A stretch of DNA of 64,000 nt from Faecalimicrobium dakarense (GTDB taxonomy: Bacteria > Bacillota > Clostridia > Peptostreptococcales > Peptostreptococcaceae), in the NCBI RefSeq assembly GCF_000499525.1, contig NZ_HG529431.1, positions 1 through 64,000 of the forward strand. The letters run 5' to 3'. Positions 8,741-20,081 of the stretch are shown in pieces. Within the stretch, counting starts at the first letter, position 1; the number at the start of each line of letters is the position of its first letter. A program made the position numbers and the translations under genes. The notes below the pieces were generated by a model. That model had not been told where the DNA came from. It searched no databases and was given only the letters and a program-made list of their open reading frames with translations.

Positions 8741-9901
8741 TTATTTTATCAAATAACTACCCGCTTGTAAAATTGCATCTTTTACCATATAAACACGGCT
8801 AACCCTTCTTGATACCATGCATAAAATTTCATAGTTTATAGTTCCTAAATCTTTAGCCATTCTTTCAACGGTCATATTATCTTCTCCAAATATTATAACC
8901 TCATCTCCTACTTTTATGTCTATTTCTTTATCTATTTTAACCATGCATTGATCCATGCATATTCTGCCAACAATATCAAAGGCCTTACCTTTTATAAGTA
9001 CCTTAGGACTTCCTTGCATTCTTGTAAACCCATCAGCGTATCCAATAGGTATAGTTACGATTTTTTCTTTTTTACTACTTTTATACTTTAATCCGTAACT
9101 TATACCTGTGTCTGACTCAATATCTTTAATATGAGCTATTGTCGTTTTTAACTTCATAGCTGGTTTTAATTCCAGTCTATCTTTAATAACTTCATCAGAT
9201 GGATAATGTCCATAAAGTACTATACCACATCTTACCATATCAAATTTCAAGTCTAGACAATCCATAATTGCCGCACTATTAGATACATGTTTTATAGGTA
9301 TTTTTATACCCTTAGAAAGTAAGCTATCTACCATAAACTTAAACTTTTCTACTTGTTTATAAGTAAATTCTTTATCCTCTTCATCTGCCTTAGCAAAATG
9401 AGTATACATACCTTGTAATTCTATAAACTCTAAATCATGTATCTTTTCTATGTCATTCACTGAAGATTCATTACATAAAAATCCTATTCTAGACATACCT
9501 GTATCAACCTTAATATGAACAAAAGCTTTTTGTTTTATACTACTAGAAATATTGTTAATTTTTTCTGCCATTTCTAAAGAATAAACAGTAAGAGTTACAT
9601 TATTTTTAATAGCTATTTCTAAAGAGTTTTCCGGAATATAACCTAAACATAATATAGGAAGTTTTATGTTATTTTCTCTTAATTCTATAGCTTCTTCCAA
9701 TCTAGCTACTGCAAAGTAATCTACGTTTTCATTTTCTAAGTATTTTGCGACTTCAACTGACCCATGTCCGTATGCATTAGCTTTTATTACTGCACAAATT
9801 TTAGTATCTTCATTTAATAATTTTTTTATATTACTTAAATTAAATTTTATGTTATCTAGATTTATCTCCGCCCACGTAGGAGCTGTTATTATATTTTTCA
9901 T
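8741..9901 (-). CDS. alr: Alanine racemase
   Basis: A PLP enzyme making D-alanine for peptidoglycan. The PLP lysine lies in AVIKANAYGHG (about residues 34-44), and the second catalytic tyrosine in the C-terminal beta domain lies in GISYGLKYKS; TIPIGYADGF and GRICMDQCMV are also conserved. A TTG codon at 9931 could extend the frame by 10 residues, but AAGGGGAAG precedes the ATG at 9899-9901, giving 386 residues, the usual length. It lies 13 bases after the YdcC-like lipoprotein gene, in the conserved acpS-ydcC-alr-ndoAI-ndoA order. Confidence 0.95.
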   Translation of the reverse strand: MKNIITAPTWAEINLDNIKFNLSNIKKLLNEDTKICAVIKANAYGHGSVEVAKYLENENVDYFAVARLEEAIELRENNIKLPILCLGYIPENSLEIAIKNNVTLTVYSLEMAEKINNISSSIKQKAFVHIKVDTGMSRIGFLCNESSVNDIEKIHDLEFIELQGMYTHFAKADEEDKEFTYKQVEKFKFMVDSLLSKGIKIPIKHVSNSAAIMDCLDLKFDMVRCGIVLYGHYPSDEVIKDRLELKPAMKLKTTIAHIKDIESDTGISYGLKYKSSKKEKIVTIPIGYADGFTRMQGSPKVLIKGKAFDIVGRICMDQCMVKIDKEIDIKVGDEVIIFGEDNMTVERMAKDLGTINYEILCMVSRRVSRVYMVKDAILQAGSYLIK

Positions 9902-9914
9902 ATCTTTCTTCCCC

Positions 9915-10502
9915 TTATTTCTTATACTCAAAATCCTTATATGTCACTGTAAATCTAATATCATTTTTATCATCTAGTATTTCCATTTTTTCAGGTACTT
10001 TTGTCTTTGAATTAATGTATAAAACTTGCTTATTAAAATATTGATTATCCCCAGGTATTGAAGTTTCTAGGCATAAGTTTCCCTTAGATAAATTTATCAT
10101 TACTTCCTCACTTTGAAGATAGTTTTTTATAAAATCACCTATAAACATATACTGGTCATTCTTTCCTACGTTAGGTAATTCTACAGTATCATTTATATCC
10201 GGGTTTTTTACTAATATTTTATCTTTATTATACTCTATAGTTTTACCTTTTAAGTGCTCAGGAGAAACTACTTCTAATTTATAATTGTCTGGCTTATTAT
10301 AATTATGAATAAACACATAATTATGTGCACTTTTATTTCCTACAACTTCTACACTTGCTGTACATTTGTAAGAAGACATAGTTAATATTTTCTTTTGAAA
10401 TTCTTCATATAATTCTTCTTTTGTGGACTCTTTCTTTTGACATCCTATGACAATACCTAAAATGCCGATAGTTACAATAATTATTACGGCCCACTTTTTC
10501 AC
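9915..10502 (-). CDS. ydcC: YdcC-like LolA-fold lipoprotein
   Basis: A 195-residue lipoprotein with an N-terminal hydrophobic segment ending in the lipobox IVIGC (Cys about residue 21), so it is predicted to be lipid-anchored on the outer face of the membrane. The rest is beta-rich, with a MSSYKCTASVEVVGN opening typical of LolA-like and YdcC/GerS-like proteins. In Bacillus the gene at the same position between acpS and alr is ydcC; a related clostridial lipoprotein (GerS) acts in spore cortex modification and germination. The family is well supported by position and fold pattern, the precise function is not. Confidence 0.7.
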   Translation of the reverse strand: MKKWAVIIIVTIGILGIVIGCQKKESTKEELYEEFQKKILTMSSYKCTASVEVVGNKSAHNYVFIHNYNKPDNYKLEVVSPEHLKGKTIEYNKDKILVKNPDINDTVELPNVGKNDQYMFIGDFIKNYLQSEEVMINLSKGNLCLETSIPGDNQYFNKQVLYINSKTKVPEKMEILDDKNDIRFTVTYKDFEYKK

Positions 10503-10523
10503 TTAAGATCCTCCTATTGTATA

Positions 10524-10985
10524 TTATTCATTATACATTGATTTAATTATATCATATCTGCATATTATTCCTTTTAAATTATTATCATCATCTACTACCG
10601 GAACTCTATTTATAGATTTCTTTATCATTAGGTTAGCTATATCATCAAATTTATCATTTTCATGAACCTTAACTATATCCTTAGACATTAAATCTTCTAC
10701 TTTATATGCTGCTACCTTCTTCATATCCTCTTCTAATTTTTTATAGTCATCTAAAAATATTAGGCCTTGCATGAAATTTATTATGTGAGGAGATTCTATG
10801 TAAGTTTCTTTTTTCATTATATCAGTTTCAGAAATTATCCCTACAACCTTACTGTCATTATCTACTACAGGTAACCCTCCTATCTTTTCTTGAATTAATA
10901 ATTTAGCTACACTTGCTAAACTATCATCTTGTTTTGCAATTATTACATCTTGAGTCATTATATCTTTTGCTGTTTTATTCTTCAT
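10524..10985 (-). CDS. CBS-pair domain protein
   Basis: A 153-residue protein made of two CBS motifs. The first includes DIMTQDVIIAKQDDSLASVA and ends with GIISETDIMKKE; the second includes DLMSKDIVKVHENDKFDDIA and ends with GIICRYDIIKSM. Paired CBS motifs form a module that binds adenosyl ligands such as AMP, ATP or SAM. No enzyme or transporter domain is attached, so it probably acts as a stand-alone sensor on an unknown partner. It sits between acpS (4 bases apart) and ydcC, an insertion relative to the Bacillus order. Confidence 0.88.
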   Translation of the reverse strand: MKNKTAKDIMTQDVIIAKQDDSLASVAKLLIQEKIGGLPVVDNDSKVVGIISETDIMKKETYIESPHIINFMQGLIFLDDYKKLEEDMKKVAAYKVEDLMSKDIVKVHENDKFDDIANLMIKKSINRVPVVDDDNNLKGIICRYDIIKSMYNE

Positions 10986-10989
10986 TTTA

Positions 10990-11370
10990 TCACTCCTTAA
11001 TTATAGTCATTGCATTTGCTACTGCATATTCCTTACAGTGAGATATTGAAACTTTTATTTCTAAAACATTATAATCTATGCAAATTTGTCTTAGATTATT
11101 ATAAGTTTTAACAACTGGCTTTCCTAAATCATTTCTTAAAACTTCAATATCATTAAAATTATAATTTCTTATGCCTGTACCTATAGATTTACTAACTGCT
11201 TCTTTAGCTGCAAAATTACCTGCTATAGTCTCAGCTTTAAATCCTTTTGACTTAAAATAATCTATTTCATTTTTTGTAAATATTTTATCCAAAAACCTTG
11301 GATTATTTTCTAAAATATTTCTTATTCTCTCAATTTCTATAATATCTACACCAATATCTAATATATTCAT
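10990..11370 (-). CDS. acpS: Holo-[acyl-carrier-protein] synthase
   Basis: Transfers 4'-phosphopantetheine from CoA to the serine of acyl carrier protein, activating it for fatty acid synthesis. The product of 126 residues has the family hallmarks GVDIIEIERI at the N terminus (Mg-binding Asp at about residue 8) and FAAKEAVSKSIGTG in the middle (Glu that completes the site), then VSISHCKEYA. It is the first gene of the acpS-CBS-ydcC-alr-ndoAI-ndoA cluster. Confidence 0.95.
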   Translation of the reverse strand: MNILDIGVDIIEIERIRNILENNPRFLDKIFTKNEIDYFKSKGFKAETIAGNFAAKEAVSKSIGTGIRNYNFNDIEVLRNDLGKPVVKTYNNLRQICIDYNVLEIKVSISHCKEYAVANAMTIIKE

Positions 11371-11465
11371 TATATCCTCCCAAAATTACCTATAGTATTA
11401 TTGTATTACTATTAGATGATTCTATTCAATGACTTCTACTTTAAATTAAAAATATTTTATATACA

Positions 11466-11496
11466 AAAAGAGCTAGAAAAATTCTAGCTCTTTTTA
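11466..11496 (-). terminator. Intrinsic terminator of the ATP synthase operon
   Basis: AAAAAGAGCTAGAA and TTCTAGCTCTTTTT form a strong stem with T runs. It is 25 bases after the epsilon subunit stop. Confidence 0.88.
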
Positions 11497-11519
11497 TATA
11501 TAAAATTATAAAATCTTTT

Positions 11520-11780
11520 TTATATCCAATCAGCAGATTCAGTTACGATAACTATCTTTTCCTTATCTACATTCATGAATCCTCCAGAGATTTTAGCCTC
11601 TTTATATTTTCCGTCTTTTTTAATACGTAGAGTTCCAGTTGATAATCCAGCTACTAAAGGTCTGTGGTTTTTAAGTATACCTCTATCTCCTTCAGTAGTT
11701 CTAACTATTATCATCTCAGCTGTTCCATTGTAAAAGGTCTTATCAGGAGTAACAATTTCAAGTGCAAATTCGCTTGCCAT
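11520..11780 (-). CDS. atpC: ATP synthase epsilon subunit, short form
   Basis: Part of the central stalk of F1, linking gamma to the c ring. Only the N-terminal beta-sandwich domain is present: ALEIVTPDKTFYNG, GDRGILKNHRPLVAGLSTG and KISGGFMNVDKEKIVIVTESA. At 86 residues it lacks the C-terminal two-helix domain (about 45 residues) that in many bacteria inhibits ATP hydrolysis. The frame ends with ESADWI and the operon terminator follows at once, with no room for or trace of a helical domain in another frame. Short epsilons exist in some other bacteria, so this is probably genuine. Confidence 0.92.
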   Translation of the reverse strand: MASEFALEIVTPDKTFYNGTAEMIIVRTTEGDRGILKNHRPLVAGLSTGTLRIKKDGKYKEAKISGGFMNVDKEKIVIVTESADWI

Positions 11781-11782
11781 TA

Positions 11783-13180
<1,398 letters not shown>

Positions 13181-13193
13181 CTAACCTCCTTAA

Positions 13194-14051
13194 TTATTGA
13201 GCTGAAGAAGCCCCTGCAACTATCTCAGATATTTCTTGAGTAACTGCTGCCTGTCTAGCTCTATTGTAAACTAATTCTAATTTAGATATCATCTCGTTAG
13301 CATTATCTGTAGCTGATTCCATAGCAGTTCTTCTTGCAGCTTGTTCAGATGCATAAGACTCTGCTATAGCTCCATACACACTTCCTGAAACATACTTAGG
13401 TAATATATAACCAAGTACTGCATCAGCTGAAGGTAAGTATTCAACTGCAGATTTATCTTTTTTAACTTCTTCTTTATTCTTATCTATTGTAACTGGTAGT
13501 AATCTAACTACTTTTGGTTCTTGAGTTAATGCAGATATAAACTCTGTATAAACAAGGTTCACCTCATCAACTTCCCCATTTTTATAAGCTTCCATAGCTC
13601 TTTGAGCTACTCTATTTGCATCTTCATATACAGCATCTTCTACAGAATATATAGAATCTATTATTTCGTAACCTCTCTTAGATAAAGAGTCTTTCGCTCT
13701 TTTACCTATAGATATTACTTTTGCTGTATTTTTTGAATTATGAGCAAGTACTGCTTTTAAAATATTAGAGTTGTAACCTCCAGCTAATCCTCTATCTCCA
13801 GCTATAACTATATAACATGCGTTATTAACTTTTCTTTCTTTAAGAAATACATTCTTACTGTTACCCGTATTTTTAGCTATATCTTGAACAGTGTTGTATA
13901 AAGTATTAAAGTAAGGTCTTGAACTTTCAGCTTGTTCTTTAGCTTTTCTAAACTTAGAAGAAGAAACAAGTTCCATGGCCTTAGTTATTTGCTTAGTACT
14001 CTCAACGCTCTTAATACGAGTTTTAATTTCCTTCATTCCAGCTCCTGCCAA
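13194..14051 (-). CDS. atpG: ATP synthase gamma subunit
   Basis: The rotating central shaft (285 residues). The N-terminal helix carries IKTRIKSVESTKQITKAMELV and the C-terminal helix ends in the conserved RARQAAVTQEISEIVAGA. ITIAGDRGLAGGYN-like sequence (IAGDRGLAGGYNSNIL) is at about 83-98. It lies between atpA and atpD in the standard order. Confidence 0.96.
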   Translation of the reverse strand: MAGAGMKEIKTRIKSVESTKQITKAMELVSSSKFRKAKEQAESSRPYFNTLYNTVQDIAKNTGNSKNVFLKERKVNNACYIVIAGDRGLAGGYNSNILKAVLAHNSKNTAKVISIGKRAKDSLSKRGYEIIDSIYSVEDAVYEDANRVAQRAMEAYKNGEVDEVNLVYTEFISALTQEPKVVRLLPVTIDKNKEEVKKDKSAVEYLPSADAVLGYILPKYVSGSVYGAIAESYASEQAARRTAMESATDNANEMISKLELVYNRARQAAVTQEISEIVAGASSAQ

Positions 14052-14078
14052 TTTGGTTACCTCCTTTTTTAAAAAGGA

Positions 14079-15581
14079 TTACGCTTCTATAACAAATTTT
14101 TTCTTAAATTCATTTATAGCGTTAGTTAATTCTTTAGTGAAGTCTCCACTTTCAAGAATTTTCTTTCCTATTTCTGGATAGTTTGCATTTATAAATTCAT
14201 ACATTTCTTTTTCAAATCTTTGTATATTATTAACAGGTATATCTGCTAATAAATCATTAGTAACTGCGTGTATTATCATAACTTGATTTTGAACATCTAT
14301 TGGTTGATGCTCACCTTGCTTTAATACCTCAACTATTCTTTCCCCTTGAGCAAGTCTCTTCTTTGTATCTTCATCTAGGTCAGATCCAAACTGAGCGAAT
14401 GCTGCAAGTTCTTTATATTGAGAGTAAAGAAGCTTTAATGGTCCAGCAACTTTTTTCATTGATTTTATTTGAGCAGATCCTCCAACCCTTGATACTGATA
14501 TACCTGGGTTAACCGCTGGTCTTACACCTGCGTAGAATAACTCTGGCTCAAGATATATTTGTCCATCCGTTATAGATATAACGTTAGTTGGTATATATGC
14601 AGAAACGTCTCCACCTTGAGTCTCGATTATAGGTAATGAAGTTATAGAACCTCCACCTAATTCATCAGATAACTTAGCAGATCTTTCTAATAATCTTGAA
14701 TGTAAGTAGAATACATCCCCAGGATAAGCTTCACGTCCTGGTGGTCTCTTAAGTAATAATGACATTTCTCTGTATGCAACAGCATGCTTAGTTAAATCAT
14801 CATATACTATAAGAACATGTTTACCTTCAAACATAAACTCTTCACCCATTGCAGTACCTGCATATGGTGCTAAGAATTGTAAAGGTGCAGATTCAGATGC
14901 AGAAGCAGATACAACTATTGTGTAATCCATTGCTCCACCCTTTTCTAATGTACTAACTAATTGAGCTACTGTAGAACGTTTTTGTCCTATAGCAACATAT
15001 ATACATATAACATCTTTACCTTTTTGGTTAAGTATTGCATCTATACATATAGATGTTTTACCTGTTTGTCTATCACCTATTACAAGCTCTCTTTGACCTT
15101 TTCCGATTGGAACCATTGCATCGATCGCTTTTATACCTGTTTCAAGTGGTTGATGAACAGATTTTCTAGCTATTATTCCTGTAGCTTCAGACTCAACTGG
15201 TCTAAATTTATCTGTATTTATAGGTCCTTTTCCATCTATTGGTTGACCTAATGCATTTACAACTCTTCCTACTAAGGCTTCACCAACTGGAACTGAGACT
15301 ACGTTTCCAGTTCTCTTAACGATGTCACCTTCTTTTATTCCTTGATCACTACCAAGCATAACAGCCCCAACCATATCTTCTTCTAGGTTAAGAGCCATTC
15401 CGTAAACTTCACCTGGGAATTCTAAAAGTTCTCCTGCCATAGCATTTTCTAATCCGTAAACACTAGCTATACCATCTCCAACTTTTAAAACACTACCTGT
15501 ATCAGTTAACTCAACTTTATTCTCATAATTTTTTATTTGTTCTTTAATTATAGAACTTATTTCTTCAGGTCTTAAGTTCAT
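14079..15581 (-). CDS. atpA: ATP synthase alpha subunit
   Basis: The non-catalytic nucleotide-binding subunit of F1 (500 residues). The P-loop [15 protein letters not shown] is at about 169-183, the arginine-finger region [17 protein letters not shown] at about 362-378, and the N-terminal crown segment precedes them. Length and motifs are intact. It is followed 27 bases later by atpG. Confidence 0.97.
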   Translation of the reverse strand: MNLRPEEISSIIKEQIKNYENKVELTDTGSVLKVGDGIASVYGLENAMAGELLEFPGEVYGMALNLEEDMVGAVMLGSDQGIKEGDIVKRTGNVVSVPVGEALVGRVVNALGQPIDGKGPINTDKFRPVESEATGIIARKSVHQPLETGIKAIDAMVPIGKGQRELVIGDRQTGKTSICIDAILNQKGKDVICIYVAIGQKRSTVAQLVSTLEKGGAMDYTIVVSASASESAPLQFLAPYAGTAMGEEFMFEGKHVLIVYDDLTKHAVAYREMSLLLKRPPGREAYPGDVFYLHSRLLERSAKLSDELGGGSITSLPIIETQGGDVSAYIPTNVISITDGQIYLEPELFYAGVRPAVNPGISVSRVGGSAQIKSMKKVAGPLKLLYSQYKELAAFAQFGSDLDEDTKKRLAQGERIVEVLKQGEHQPIDVQNQVMIIHAVTNDLLADIPVNNIQRFEKEMYEFINANYPEIGKKILESGDFTKELTNAINEFKKKFVIEA

Positions 15582-15596
15582 GGTTTCACCGCCATT

Positions 15597-16139
15597 CTAA
15601 GATATTACTTGAGATAATTGATTTTTCATATCGGCTAAACGCGCCTTAACAGTACCATCTATCTCTTCGTTTCCAAGTCTAACTAGAACTCCTCCTATTA
15701 TAGACTCATCAACTTTATTTTCTAAAGTAACATTTTTATTGTATTTGCTTGAAAGTTTAGCCTCAAGCTGCTTTATTTCTTCTTGGCTCATAGATACTGC
15801 TGTTATTGCAATACCTTCTATGATATTATTCTTTTCATTTAATAACTCTTTGAAAGATTTTTGTATAGCTTCTATAGCTGATACTCTATCTTTATCTGCC
15901 ATTATTTTTAAGAAATTGTTTAAGCTAGAGCTTATTTGTCCTGCAAAAACTTTTTCTAATAATTCTTTTTTTTCTCCCTTTCCTACAAGTGGAGATTTTA
16001 AAACACCATAAAAATCTTGATTCGATTTTAGTGTATCTACTACTGCATTTAGTTCTTCATATAACTTAGTAGTTGAGTTTGTCTCTTCTCCTACTTGAAA
16101 TAGGGCTTCGGCATATCTTCCTGCGATTACATTTATCAT
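15597..16139 (-). CDS. atpH: ATP synthase delta subunit
   Basis: The peripheral-stalk subunit joining F1 to the b dimer (180 residues). It has the N-terminal helical bundle motif GRYAEALFQVGEE and a C-terminal region with SIIGGVLVRLGNEEIDGTVKARL, typical of OSCP/delta. Its start overlaps the stop codon of atpF by four bases, so translation is coupled. Confidence 0.95.
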   Translation of the reverse strand: MINVIAGRYAEALFQVGEETNSTTKLYEELNAVVDTLKSNQDFYGVLKSPLVGKGEKKELLEKVFAGQISSSLNNFLKIMADKDRVSAIEAIQKSFKELLNEKNNIIEGIAITAVSMSQEEIKQLEAKLSSKYNKNVTLENKVDESIIGGVLVRLGNEEIDGTVKARLADMKNQLSQVIS

Positions 16140-16639
16140 TTAGCTTCGCCTACCTCTTTTATAAAGTTATTTATTAACTCTTCATGCTTAGATTTATCTA
16201 AGTCTTTCTCAATAACCTTAGATGCTGCTAATAATGCTATGTCTGATATATCATTTTTGATTTCGTTCATAACCTTTTGTCTTTCTTGAGCTACATCTTT
16301 GCTAGCTTTTTCTCTTAAGCTTTGAGCTTCTTGCTTTGCAGTAGATATTATTTCAGATTCTTTTTGCTCTGCTCTTAAAGTAGCTTGCTTTATTATTTCT
16401 TGCCCTTCATTCTTAGCAGAACTTATCTTTTCTTCGTATTCTTTCTTTAAAGATATACCTTCATTTTTAGTTCTTTCTCCATGAGCTAAGTTTTCTTGTA
16501 TATCTTTTTCTCTAGCTTCTATTATACCTAGTACTGGTTTAAATAAAAGTTTCTTTAAAAGCATAAATACTAAAAAAGTATTTATAAGTTGAAATAATAA
16601 TTCATATGATACGCCTATAAGTGGCTTTAATTCCATGTG
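16136..16639 (-). CDS. atpF: ATP synthase b subunit
   Basis: The peripheral-stalk b subunit. One N-terminal membrane helix (about residues 9-27, with LINTFLVFMLLKKLLFKPV) is followed by a long charged coiled coil. Residues such as REKDIQENLAHGE and LREKASKDVAQERQK are typical. The ATG start at 16634-16636 (166 residues) has AAGGAGGATAACAC upstream; the listed end includes that start region. A strong hairpin separates it from atpE. Confidence 0.93.
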   Translation of the reverse strand, partial: HMELKPLIGVSYELLFQLINTFLVFMLLKKLLFKPVLGIIEAREKDIQENLAHGERTKNEGISLKKEYEEKISSAKNEGQEIIKQATLRAEQKESEIISTAKQEAQSLREKASKDVAQERQKVMNEIKNDISDIALLAASKVIEKDLDKSKHEELINNFIKEVGEAK

Positions 16640-16664
16640 TTATCCTCCTTTCTACTAATCACAA

Positions 16665-16705
16665 TTTATAATTAGGAGATGGTAAAGCCATCTCCTAATT
16701 ATAAA
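16665..16705 (-). promoter_or_regulatory. Perfect 18-bp hairpin between atpE and atpF
   Basis: TTTATAATTAGGAGATGG and its exact complement flank a five-base loop. On the minus strand it is followed by AATTGTG rather than a T run, so it is a poor intrinsic terminator. Placed just after the c subunit gene, it could protect the atpE message from 3' decay or partly attenuate downstream genes, helping to supply excess c subunit. Function is inferred from position only. Confidence 0.7.
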
Positions 16706-16720
16706 AATATTCTAATATTC

Positions 16721-17008
<288 letters not shown>

Positions 17009-17030
17009 TTAATTTTTTAAATTATTTTCG

Positions 17031-17738
17031 TTAATCTCCTACTGCTGCATTTCCAACGAAAACCATCGTTAACATTATAAATATAAACGATTGTAGTAAC
17101 CCTGCAAATATATCAAAGTATAAATGTAGTGGTACTGGTATTAATAACTGACCAATTGGTATTGATAATCCTGGGATAAGTGTTGATAAATATCCTAAGA
17201 AATCATATAGTAATTTCATTATAACTGATCCACCTAATATGTTACCAAATGGACGGAAACTTAATGATATAGGCTTTGCTAACTCTCCTATTAAGTTAAG
17301 TGGTAGTAAAAGTGGAATTGGTTCAAGTAAACCTTTAAAGTAACCAAACCCATTAAACTTAACACCTGCATAGTAAATCATAAAGAATGTTATCAGTGCC
17401 CATGCTATTGTTGTATCTAAGTCTGTCGTAGGAGATCTAAATCCTAATAAACCTATTAGGTTTGAACATGCAAAGAATAAGAATAAACTACCTAGATAAG
17501 GTATCATATTTGGCATTCTTTTTACTGTCTTTTCACCCATTGTATCAGTTATGAATTTAGATAGTCCACCTATAGCAAACTCTAAAAATATTTGAACTTT
17601 ACTTGTAGGTACTTTCTTTAAGTTTCTAGTTAGTAAGAACGATATTAAAGCTAAAGCAGCAATTATAATCCAACTTGTTACTACTGTATCACTTATTTTA
17701 AAGTTTCCTAAAAATAAAACCCATTTTGCCTGACTCAT
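17031..17738 (-). CDS. atpB: ATP synthase a subunit
   Basis: The membrane stator subunit containing the ion half-channels (235 residues, about five or six membrane helices). The essential arginine lies in PISLSFRPFGNILGG (about 156-170), and the conserved GELAKP sequence just before it and the late helix region LQSFIFIMLTMVF are as expected. It is 53 bases upstream of atpE and follows the atpI gene closely. Confidence 0.95.
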   Translation of the reverse strand: MSQAKWVLFLGNFKISDTVVTSWIIIAALALISFLLTRNLKKVPTSKVQIFLEFAIGGLSKFITDTMGEKTVKRMPNMIPYLGSLFLFFACSNLIGLLGFRSPTTDLDTTIAWALITFFMIYYAGVKFNGFGYFKGLLEPIPLLLPLNLIGELAKPISLSFRPFGNILGGSVIMKLLYDFLGYLSTLIPGLSIPIGQLLIPVPLHLYFDIFAGLLQSFIFIMLTMVFVGNAAVGD

Positions 17739-17740
17739 AT

Positions 17741-18130
17741 TTACGCCTCCTTTCTTTTTAGCTTATCTATTAGTATTCTTCTTAACAATATGACGAACTT
17801 AGGACTAAGTAGACCTATTGCCACCCCTAGTATATTCAAATATGGGGCTTTTGCAGAAACTAACAGAACTATACCTATTATAGTCATCCTCACTACATAT
17901 CGACTTGACATATGTATTTGAGCTTTGGAAGCAGTCATAGTTACTGCTTTGTCTATAGATAATGCTAACAATCTAAAGTTCAATATTGCTATGATTGCTC
18001 CAAAAACAATTCCTAACAGCATTGCTTTAGTAAAGTTTGATGTAATTAGTAATATTGCTAGTACAATGATATCAAATACTATAACTCCTTTTGTTATGTA
18101 TTTTATCTCATTTCGCATCTTTATATCCAT
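17741..18130 (-). CDS. ATP synthase I-like membrane protein
   Basis: A small membrane protein of about 129 residues with four predicted membrane helices, at the head of the atp operon just before atpB. This is the place of AtpI, which assists c-ring assembly and may help Mg2+ uptake. The frame is open to 18199, but AAAAGGAAGTGATATC precedes the ATG at 18128-18130 and the longer form would run through the end of the upstream gene, so I chose the shorter start. Sequence in the family is poorly conserved; position gives most of the support. Confidence 0.75.
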   Translation of the reverse strand: MDIKMRNEIKYITKGVIVFDIIVLAILLITSNFTKAMLLGIVFGAIIAILNFRLLALSIDKAVTMTASKAQIHMSSRYVVRMTIIGIVLLVSAKAPYLNILGVAIGLLSPKFVILLRRILIDKLKRKEA

Positions 18131-18134
18131 GATA

Positions 18135-18362
18135 TCACTTCCTTTTCGTATAGGTAACCAAAGTCTTATAAACAGACATAAATGCTCCACCAATTCCAAG
18201 TATTATAAATATCAATAAAAATATTGGACTTGTATTCAATTTGGAATCGATAAATTGACCTATAAAGGCGCATCCTAATATAGGTATTAATATCATTAAT
18301 CCCACTTGAGTTAGTAAAGAAAGCATAGTAGCTATTTCCAAATACGGATTTCGTTTACTCAT
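18135..18362 (-). CDS. AtpZ/AtpI family protein
   Basis: A 75-residue protein with two membrane helices (about 13-34 and 46-66) and a positively charged C terminus. Residues GQFIDSKLNTSP in the loop match the AtpZ family (G-x-x-hydrophobic-D-x-x-hydrophobic near the first helix end). AtpZ and AtpI proteins form a small complex in alkaliphiles that binds divalent metal and supports ATP synthase assembly. It is the first gene of the operon and is four bases from the next gene. Confidence 0.78.
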   Translation of the reverse strand: MSKRNPYLEIATMLSLLTQVGLMILIPILGCAFIGQFIDSKLNTSPIFLLIFIILGIGGAFMSVYKTLVTYTKRK

Positions 18363-18461
18363 AAATAGTACCTCTCACTATCATAAGATTATTTATTTTA
18401 TTAAATTTTTATGCTTAATTTTTTAGTAAATTATATTTGATACCCAAAAAACTCTAATACA

Positions 18462-18489
18462 ATTTTACCACTTTTTATGTGTTTTTCAA
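18462..18489 (-). promoter_or_regulatory. Candidate sigma-A promoter of the atp operon
   Basis: On the minus strand TTGAAA (18484-18489) is followed after 16 bases by TAAAAT (18462-18467), about 100 bases before the first atp gene. Both hexamers are one substitution from consensus, but the region is so A/T-rich that chance matches are possible. Confidence 0.4.
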
Positions 18490-18815
18490 ATGTTTTTTAT
18501 CAAATTGATTAAATTTGATTTTTATTGACCTTTTTCGAGTATTTTTTTTCATTTTTTATTTTTTGACCTTTTTCGTATAAAGTTCTATAAAATTCGTGCT
18601 TATATATAAACTAAATTATAATTTTTATACATTATCTTTAATCTTAGACATATTTTTATTTTTATTATACGCCTAATATACGTAATTATCCATAAATACA
18701 TTAACTTTTTTAGAAAATTATAGTTTGCTTTTTATATTCTGTATACAATCTTATTTTTCATTTTTTTTATAATTTTTTATGAAATTTCATTAAAATTTTT
18801 TAATATATGACAAAA

Positions 18816-18842
18816 GGGAATCTATATTTAATATAGATTCCC
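18816..18842 (-). terminator. Intrinsic terminator after upp
   Basis: GGGAATCTATATT and AATATAGATTCCC form a stem with a minimal loop followed by TTTTG on the minus strand, 14 bases past the upp stop. Confidence 0.82.
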
Positions 18843-18855
18843 AATATTTCATTGA

Positions 18856-19497
<642 letters not shown>

Positions 19498-19950
19498 CTA
19501 CTTACTGTACTTCTCTTCTATTGCTTTTATCATATCAACTCTTCTTGAGTGTCTATCGCCTTCAAATCCTGTATTTATCCAAGCTTCAACTATTTCTAAA
19601 GCTAAACCTCTACCTAAAACTCTTTCACCTAGAGATAGCATATTGGCATTGTTGTGAGCTTTTGACATCTTTGCAGAAAATACATCTGATACAACTGCGC
19701 ATCTTATTCCTGGAATCTTATTAGCGGCTAAAGATATACCTATACCTGTTCCACAACATACTATTCCATAATCTACTTCGCCGTTTTTAACCGCATTAGC
19801 AACTGTTTCTCCATATATAGGATAATCAACTGATTCTAAAGAATTATTTGGTCCAAAATCTACACATTTAATTCCTTTTTCCTCTAAATATTTTACTATT
19901 TCTGTTTTTAAATTATATCCTCCGTGGTCACTTCCTAAGCCTATGATCAT
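19498..19950 (-). CDS. rpiB: Ribose-5-phosphate isomerase B
   Basis: Interconverts ribose-5-phosphate and ribulose-5-phosphate. The 150-residue protein begins IIGLGSDHGGYNLK, contains the active-site cysteine loop GIVCCGTGIGISLAANK (about 62-78), and has the later NMLSLGERVLG segment. The length and motifs are typical of the RpiB/LacAB family. It lies upstream of upp in the same transcript. Confidence 0.95.
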   Translation of the reverse strand: MIIGLGSDHGGYNLKTEIVKYLEEKGIKCVDFGPNNSLESVDYPIYGETVANAVKNGEVDYGIVCCGTGIGISLAANKIPGIRCAVVSDVFSAKMSKAHNNANMLSLGERVLGRGLALEIVEAWINTGFEGDRHSRRVDMIKAIEEKYSK

Positions 19951-20081
19951 ATGTATATTTCCTCCGAATTATATTTTAGTAAATTTTTCGTATATCATAT
20001 AAATACTCAAATTATCAATATTATACACTATTTTTACAACTTTAGGAATAGTATAATCTAAATTTGTGAAAATGTTTTATT

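Larger units (their letters stand above)
18363..18855. other. Intergenic region between atp operon and upp
   Basis: About 490 bases of very A/T-rich DNA. It holds the atp promoter candidate (18462-18489), a 13-base direct repeat TTGACCTTTTTCG at 18525-18537 and 18563-18575, and the upp terminator (18816-18842). I see no ORF with a convincing start signal and no structured RNA in the rest. Confidence 0.6.
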
